Assembly: GCA_020052215.1 (NCBI GenBank)
Contig: JAGVPN010000436.1
Span: forward strand, 1-7,322
Direction of reading: 5' to 3'
DNA: 7,322 bases
DNA from: Syntrophobacterales bacterium
GTDB taxonomy: Bacteria > Desulfobacterota > Desulfobaccia > Desulfobaccales > 0-14-0-80-60-11
Below the pieces are notes generated by a model. That model saw only the letters and a program-made list of their open reading frames with translations, was not told the DNA's origin and did not search any database. The translations under genes and the position numbers were made by a program. Below, one piece after another: positions 6,085-7,322 of the stretch (within the stretch, counting starts at the first letter, position 1; the number at the start of each line of letters is the position of its first letter).

Positions 6085-7322
6085 TGAAGGTCTCCTATTT
6101 CAACTACCACTATGACATTGAGGGTTCAGCCATCGGCGCGGCCACCCAGATCCGGGCCATCGCCGCGGCCCTGACGCGGCTTGGCCACCAGGTTGACCTG
6201 CAGTTCCGCACCGCCAAACAGCCGGGGGAGCACCGGGAATACCTCGGCCTTAAAAAAATCCAGGGGCTGCGCCGTTATGGCCATGTCCCCCGCCTGATCT
6301 GGCGGAATTTTGCCTTCCTCCGGGAGGAACTGAAGCTGCTGGACAGGTTCCGCCCCGACGTGGTGCTGGCAGTGAGTTCTTATGCCAACTTCTCGGTCCT
6401 GGCAGCCAGCCGGCGCCGGGGCCTGCCCTTGGTGCTGTTCGCCGAGGCGCCCCTGGAGTACGAATATCGCCTGTTTTACCCCCAATACTACCGCTACCCC
6501 TGGCTGACCCGCTCTCTAGAGGGGATCAATGTGCGGGGGGCCGACCAGGTAACCTGCATTTCGGAGGTGTTGAAGGGCTACCTGATGCGTTACGAGGTCC
6601 CCGCCGCCAAACTCCATGTGGTGCCCAACGGCGTGGATCACCTTACCTTTGCTCCCCGGGAGCCTGACCCGGAATTTATGGAGCGCTTGGACCTCAAAGA
6701 TCGGGTGGTGATCGGCTACATCGGCTCTTTCGAATTCTTCAGCGAAGTGGAGCGCTTTCTCGCCCTGGCTAAAAGTGTTATCGCGGCCCATAACCAGGTG
6801 GTCTTTCTCTTTGTGGGCAAAGGCCGGGTGGACGACGCCATCCGCCGCGGGGCTGAATCTGCCGGGCTCGGCCCCCATTTCAGGTTTACCGGCAGCCTGC
6901 CCCACACCCTGATCCCCCGCCTCCTCAGCGTCATGGACATCGTTATCAGCCCCTACAAAGAGGATTATCTCTTCTATGGCTCCTCCATGAAATTACTGGA
7001 ATATATGGCGGCCGGCAAAGCCATCCTCTTTCCGGCCCTGGGACAGATCAAGGAAGTCGTCTGCGACGGTTACAACGGCATGTTGTATGAGCCCGGCGAT
7101 CACCTCACCTTACTCCGCCATCTCCTGGAATTGATCGAACATGAGGAGCTGCGGCGCCGGTTGGGCGTCAGCGCCCGGCTGACCATCGAAAAAAACTGGA
7201 CCTGGGATATTCAGGGGGCGCGCCTGTCTGACGTTCTGCAACTGGCCTGGAAAAATCGTCAGGGTGGACCGTCGGGACCTCAGACCAACGATCATTTCCT
7301 CACGGACACAACGAAACATGAA
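6084..7322 (+). CDS. GT4 glycosyltransferase, exosortase/EPS-type, 3' end outside the window
   Basis: The frame is open from ATG 6084 to the last base (413 codons, no stop); I translated it through by hand. It is a retaining GT-B enzyme. The N-terminal domain has MKVSYFNY, then EGSAIGAATQIRAIAAALTR (13-32), the usual glycine-containing loop and first helix, and PDVVLAVSSY (91-100). The second domain has CISEVLKGYL (158-167), VVPNGVDHLTF (179-189), GYIGSF (211-216), FVGKG (243-247) and SSMKLLEYMAAGKAILFP (300-317). Glu306 is the second Glu of the GT4 E-x7-E motif; the first position is Tyr298, a substitution I believe is common where this class has a 'KLLEYMA' box. Homologues end near residue 390, so the tail from ~392 (GGPSGPQTND...) is a low-complexity extension and the stop is probably close. 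An ATGAA at 7318 in another frame could start the next gene. The ribosome site is weak (GGTGGG 6075-6080), so coupling to GT26 is likely. Confidence 0.88.
   Translation, partial: MKVSYFNYHYDIEGSAIGAATQIRAIAAALTRLGHQVDLQFRTAKQPGEHREYLGLKKIQGLRRYGHVPRLIWRNFAFLREELKLLDRFRPDVVLAVSSYANFSVLAASRRRGLPLVLFAEAPLEYEYRLFYPQYYRYPWLTRSLEGINVRGADQVTCISEVLKGYLMRYEVPAAKLHVVPNGVDHLTFAPREPDPEFMERLDLKDRVVIGYIGSFEFFSEVERFLALAKSVIAAHNQVVFLFVGKGRVDDAIRRGAESAGLGPHFRFTGSLPHTLIPRLLSVMDIVISPYKEDYLFYGSSMKLLEYMAAGKAILFPALGQIKEVVCDGYNGMLYEPGDHLTLLRHLLELIEHEELRRRLGVSARLTIEKNWTWDIQGARLSDVLQLAWKNRQGGPSGPQTNDHFLTDTTKHE

Noticed and set aside
1..7322. CRISPR array, tRNA/rRNA genes, insertion sequence or prophage parts
   Set aside because: I saw no regularly spaced long repeats, no tRNA-like folds, no transposase or integrase motifs and no long terminal inverted repeats. 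The palindrome at 4300-4327 is too short to be an IS.

Overview
The window is part of a bacterial cell-surface polysaccharide (EPS, capsule or O-antigen type) biosynthesis cluster. Every supported gene lies on the + strand. In order it holds a GT4 glycosyltransferase, a glutamine-dependent asparagine synthetase-type amidotransferase (asnB-like), two tandem paralogous GT2 glycosyltransferases, a GT26 (WecG/TagA/CpsF) glycosyltransferase, and a second GT4 glycosyltransferase that is still open at the window edge. High GC in the genes, dense packing, a palindromic intergenic repeat and the gene content would fit a GC-rich Gram-negative bacterium such as a Desulfobacterota (delta-proteobacterial) lineage. 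That placement is impression only, because no taxonomic marker is present.

Layout: bases 1-225 are an AT-rich non-coding leader (about one third GC in 61-120). It carries degenerate 7-bp repeats and one plausible sigma70-type promoter, so transcription probably starts here. GT4-1 (226-1467) is followed after 3 bp by asnB (1471-3372). asnB overlaps GT2-1 (3369-4289) by ATGA. The only real internal gap (4290-4426, 137 bp) has a perfect 12-bp palindromic hairpin, a second hairpin, and what may be a duplicated scrap of the asnB 3' end. GT2-2 (4427-5302) follows, then GT26 starting at GTG 5305 after 2 bp, then GT4-2 (from 6084) through a TGATG junction.

Function (inference): the glycosyltransferases would assemble a lipid-linked oligosaccharide one sugar at a time on the cytoplasmic face of the membrane. 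GT26 enzymes usually add an N-acetylmannosaminuronate/N-acetylmannosamine-type sugar to the lipid-linked primer. The amidotransferase may amidate an acidic sugar or another cluster-specific acceptor; AsnB-like proteins of this length and position are typical of exosortase/EPS clusters. No flippase, polymerase, chain-length regulator, exosortase or nucleotide-sugar enzyme is in the window, so the glycan cannot be predicted.

The most informative signal is evolutionary. The two GT2 genes align without a gap over 287 residues at about 75% identity (my hand count), and the duplicated unit may extend into the end of asnB. I see no clearly new biological system; the rest looks like a conventional glycan cluster.
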